A DNA stretch of 6,870 nucleotides from Phycisphaerae bacterium (GTDB lineage Bacteria > Planctomycetota > Phycisphaerae > Sedimentisphaerales > Anaerobacaceae), in assembly GCA_030609625.1 (NCBI GenBank), contig JAUWBX010000104.1, positions 1 through 6,870 of the forward strand. Reading direction: 5' to 3'. Positions 6,301 to 6,870 of the stretch are shown here, piece after piece. Both the position numbers and the translations under genes were made by a program. A model generated the notes under the pieces. It searched no databases. It saw nothing but the letters and a program-made list of their open reading frames with translations, and was not told the DNA's origin. Numbering within the stretch: the stretch's first letter is position 1; every line of letters begins with the position of its first letter.

Positions 6301-6524
6301 AAGAAATACAGCTTGTTGTAAATACGCCGAGCGGCAAGCAAAGTAAACATGATGATTCCTATATTCGTAAAGCGGCCATCAAATACAAAATACCTTACAT
6401 TACGACCGTAGCTGCCGCCGCTGCGACGGTAAAGGGCATAGCCGCCTTCCAAAAGAAGCACGGACAGGTCAAGTCCATCCAGAGCTATCACGCAGATATA
6501 CAGAAAGCACAGGTAGTCATGTAG
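3306..6524 (+). CDS. carB: Carbamoyl-phosphate synthase large subunit
   Basis: Complete, 1072 residues (E. coli 1073). With the glutaminase subunit CarA it makes carbamoyl phosphate from bicarbonate, ammonia and two ATP in the cytoplasm, feeding arginine and pyrimidine synthesis. Domains in order: carboxyphosphate ATP-grasp half (1-400; R129, R169, E215, and E298/N300/R302 in EINPRTSR), oligomerisation region (about 401-550), carbamoyl-phosphate ATP-grasp half (about 551-930; IMVLGGGPNRIGQGIEFDY, VRPSYVLGGRAMEVV, EANPRASR), and the allosteric MGS-like domain (about 934-1072). Residues matching the E. coli ornithine site (E775, D783, E883, Y1031, T1033) and the UMP/IMP site (T965, T968, K984, N1006) are present; the position of E. 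coli T1017 is Pro1008. Ornithine activation and UMP inhibition are therefore plausible, suggesting one enzyme serves both pathways. No carA is in the window. Divergent from the minus-strand cluster. Confidence 0.98.
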   Translation: MPKREDIHKVLIIGSGPIIIGQACEFDYSGTQACKALRKLGYKIVLVNSNPATIMTDPGMADATYIEPLNVKTIEQIIAKEKPDALLPNLGGQTALNLSAELSRRGILKKYGVQVVGVKIDAIERGEDRQAFKDTMNQLGIEMPRSEIANSLEEAEKSLENIGLPCVIRPAYTMGGTGGGLVYNIEEFRTVVSRGLSYSLVGQVLVEESVLGWEELELEVVRDAKNQMITVCFIENVDAMGVHTGDSYCTAPMLTINPELQKRLQKHSYDIVEAIGVIGGTNVQFAHDPKTDQVVVIEINPRTSRSSALASKATGFPIAMVSSLLAGGLTMDEIPYWRDGTLEKYTPSGEYVVVKFARWAFEKFSGIEDKLGTQMRAVGEVMSIGKNYKEAFQKSIRSLEINRYGLGFAKDFNRKSPDELLELLKEPTSERQFIMYEALRKGISIDTLFEKTYIKHWFIEQMKELVELEEEILKYKSKKLPDDLLIRAKKDGFADKYLAQLLNVPEEQLRKRRIALNVVEAWEPVPVSGVENAAYYFSTYNAPNKVEVSNKRKIMVLGGGPNRIGQGIEFDYCCVHAAFALREEGYETIMVNCNPETVSTDYDTSDKLYFEPLTVEDVLSIYNKEKPEGVIVQFGGQTPLNIAGELEDAGVKIIGTSPEKIDLAEDRDRFRKLMKKLGIPQPESGMASTLDEALKIADKIGYPLMVRPSYVLGGRAMEVVHDEEMLKFYMSRATDVSPQRPILIDKFLENAIEVEADAIADGTDAFVPAIMEHIELAGIHSGDSACVLPPVSIPEKHLKTIYEYNRKIAIEFNVVGLMNIQYAIANDVVYILEANPRASRTVPLVSKVCGISMVRIATQLMLGKRISDMELERLSIPHFGVKEAVFPFNMFHEVDPLLGPEMRSTGEVLGMADSFGLAFYKAQEATQLPLPSEGTVLITISEEDKLFVLPVAKQFKDIGFNIKATKGTCKFLSDNGIESESILKMPEGRPNILDSIKNKEIQLVVNTPSGKQSKHDDSYIRKAAIKYKIPYITTVAAAAATVKGIAAFQKKHGQVKSIQSYHADIQKAQVVM

Positions 6525-6557
6525 GGCGGACGTTTGAAATTGGCCTACGGTGGACAA

Positions 6558-6860
6558 GATTGGGTTTGTTTTGGCTTTGTTTTTTTGGAGCCTGAAGGCG
6601 GTTTCATTTTCATAATCCTTTAGAATATATAAGTTTACGTTCATTTTGGGCTTTTCGGAAATTGGCTTTGAATTGGCTTTGTTTTTTTGGACTGCGAAAT
6701 CGTCGTTTTTTCTGTAATCCTTTATTATAAGTGAGTTTACATTCATTTGGGCCTTTCGGAGATTGGCTTTGTTTGGGTTTGAATTGGGTTTGTTTTTTCG
6801 GACTCTCCGCTGCCATTTATTTTCATAATCCGTTGTATTATATAGATTTACGTTCATTTG
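6558..6860 (-). repeat. Three tandem degenerate units of a dispersed MNVN/KDYEN-type repeat
   Basis: Read on the minus strand, three units follow one another: 6860-6750 (111 bp), 6749-6648 (102 bp) and 6647-6558 (90 bp). Each begins with (Q/K)MNVN, has a DY near positions 11-12 (KDYEN in the best copy), and ends with KNK(A/P) and a TNP, SNP or SKP motif. At DNA level TTGGCTTTGTTTTTTTGGA-type and CATAATCCTTTA-type blocks recur on the plus strand. The 245-codon minus frame across them (from a TTG at 6863) carries on antisense into carB, has no visible Shine-Dalgarno in the window, and is not a credible gene. From memory, this repeat recurs in many Phycisphaerae-type planctomycete genomes. The array may continue past the right edge. 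The 33 bp between the carB stop and the first unit contain no clear terminator. Confidence 0.7.
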
Positions 6861-6870
6861 CAATCCGCCT

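Noticed and set aside
6525..6600. A possible carB terminator in the T-rich stretch after the stop.
   Set aside because: The T-runs belong to the repeat unit and no stable stem precedes them.
6126..6863. A 245-codon minus-strand frame running through the terminal repeats and into carB antisense.
   Set aside because: Its first half is the tandem repeat and its second half is antisense to the well-conserved carB allosteric domain. It starts at TTG with no visible ribosome site.

Overview
The window looks like a Gram-negative bacterium. It holds a predicted outer-membrane beta-barrel, a periplasmic binding protein with a type I signal peptide, and a membrane-anchored sensor. The spaces around the genes carry short 7-bp repeats and a tandem repeat whose minus-strand reading contains MNVN...KDYEN...QKNKANSKP. 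From memory, such repeats are common in uncultured Planctomycetota (Phycisphaerae-like) genomes and related environmental lineages. I therefore favour a planctomycete-type organism, but that assignment is recall plus inference and not proven by the window.

Left half (1-2971, minus strand, read right to left). First comes the 3' remnant of an unrecognised gene (2971-2714), cut off at a repeat element. Next is an outer-membrane beta-barrel protein (2718-1831), whose best start is a rare ATT codon overlapping the remnant's stop. It is followed by a branched-chain-amino-acid-type periplasmic substrate-binding protein (1744-521) and then the N-terminal 144 residues of a membrane-anchored sensor-type protein (433 to the left edge). 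The gaps are 86 and 87 bp, and no convincing terminator was seen, so the three genes plausibly form one transcription unit for an exported ligand capture and sensing route: outer-membrane channel, periplasmic binder, membrane sensor. No ABC permease or ATPase is visible.

Middle (2972-3305). This gene-free stretch holds an 87-bp element of 7-bp repeats bounded by 9-bp inverted repeats and an unexplained block of about 145 bp. It also has a near-consensus sigma70-type promoter pointing right (TTGACA, 17 bp, TACAAT) and a second, different 7-bp repeat that runs exactly up to the carB start codon and supplies its Shine-Dalgarno sequence.

Right half (3306-6524, plus strand). A complete carB encodes the 1072-residue carbamoyl-phosphate synthase large subunit, with both ATP-grasp halves and the allosteric domain intact. 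No carA is visible. After the stop codon there is no further gene. The last ~345 bp are filled by three tandem ~90-111-bp repeat units.

Most interesting points: the non-canonical start overlapping an upstream stop, with a possible 18-codon leader ORF in front of it; the unlisted gene remnant at 2714-2971; the heptad repeats, one carrying the carB ribosome-binding site; and the barrel/binding-protein/sensor cassette.
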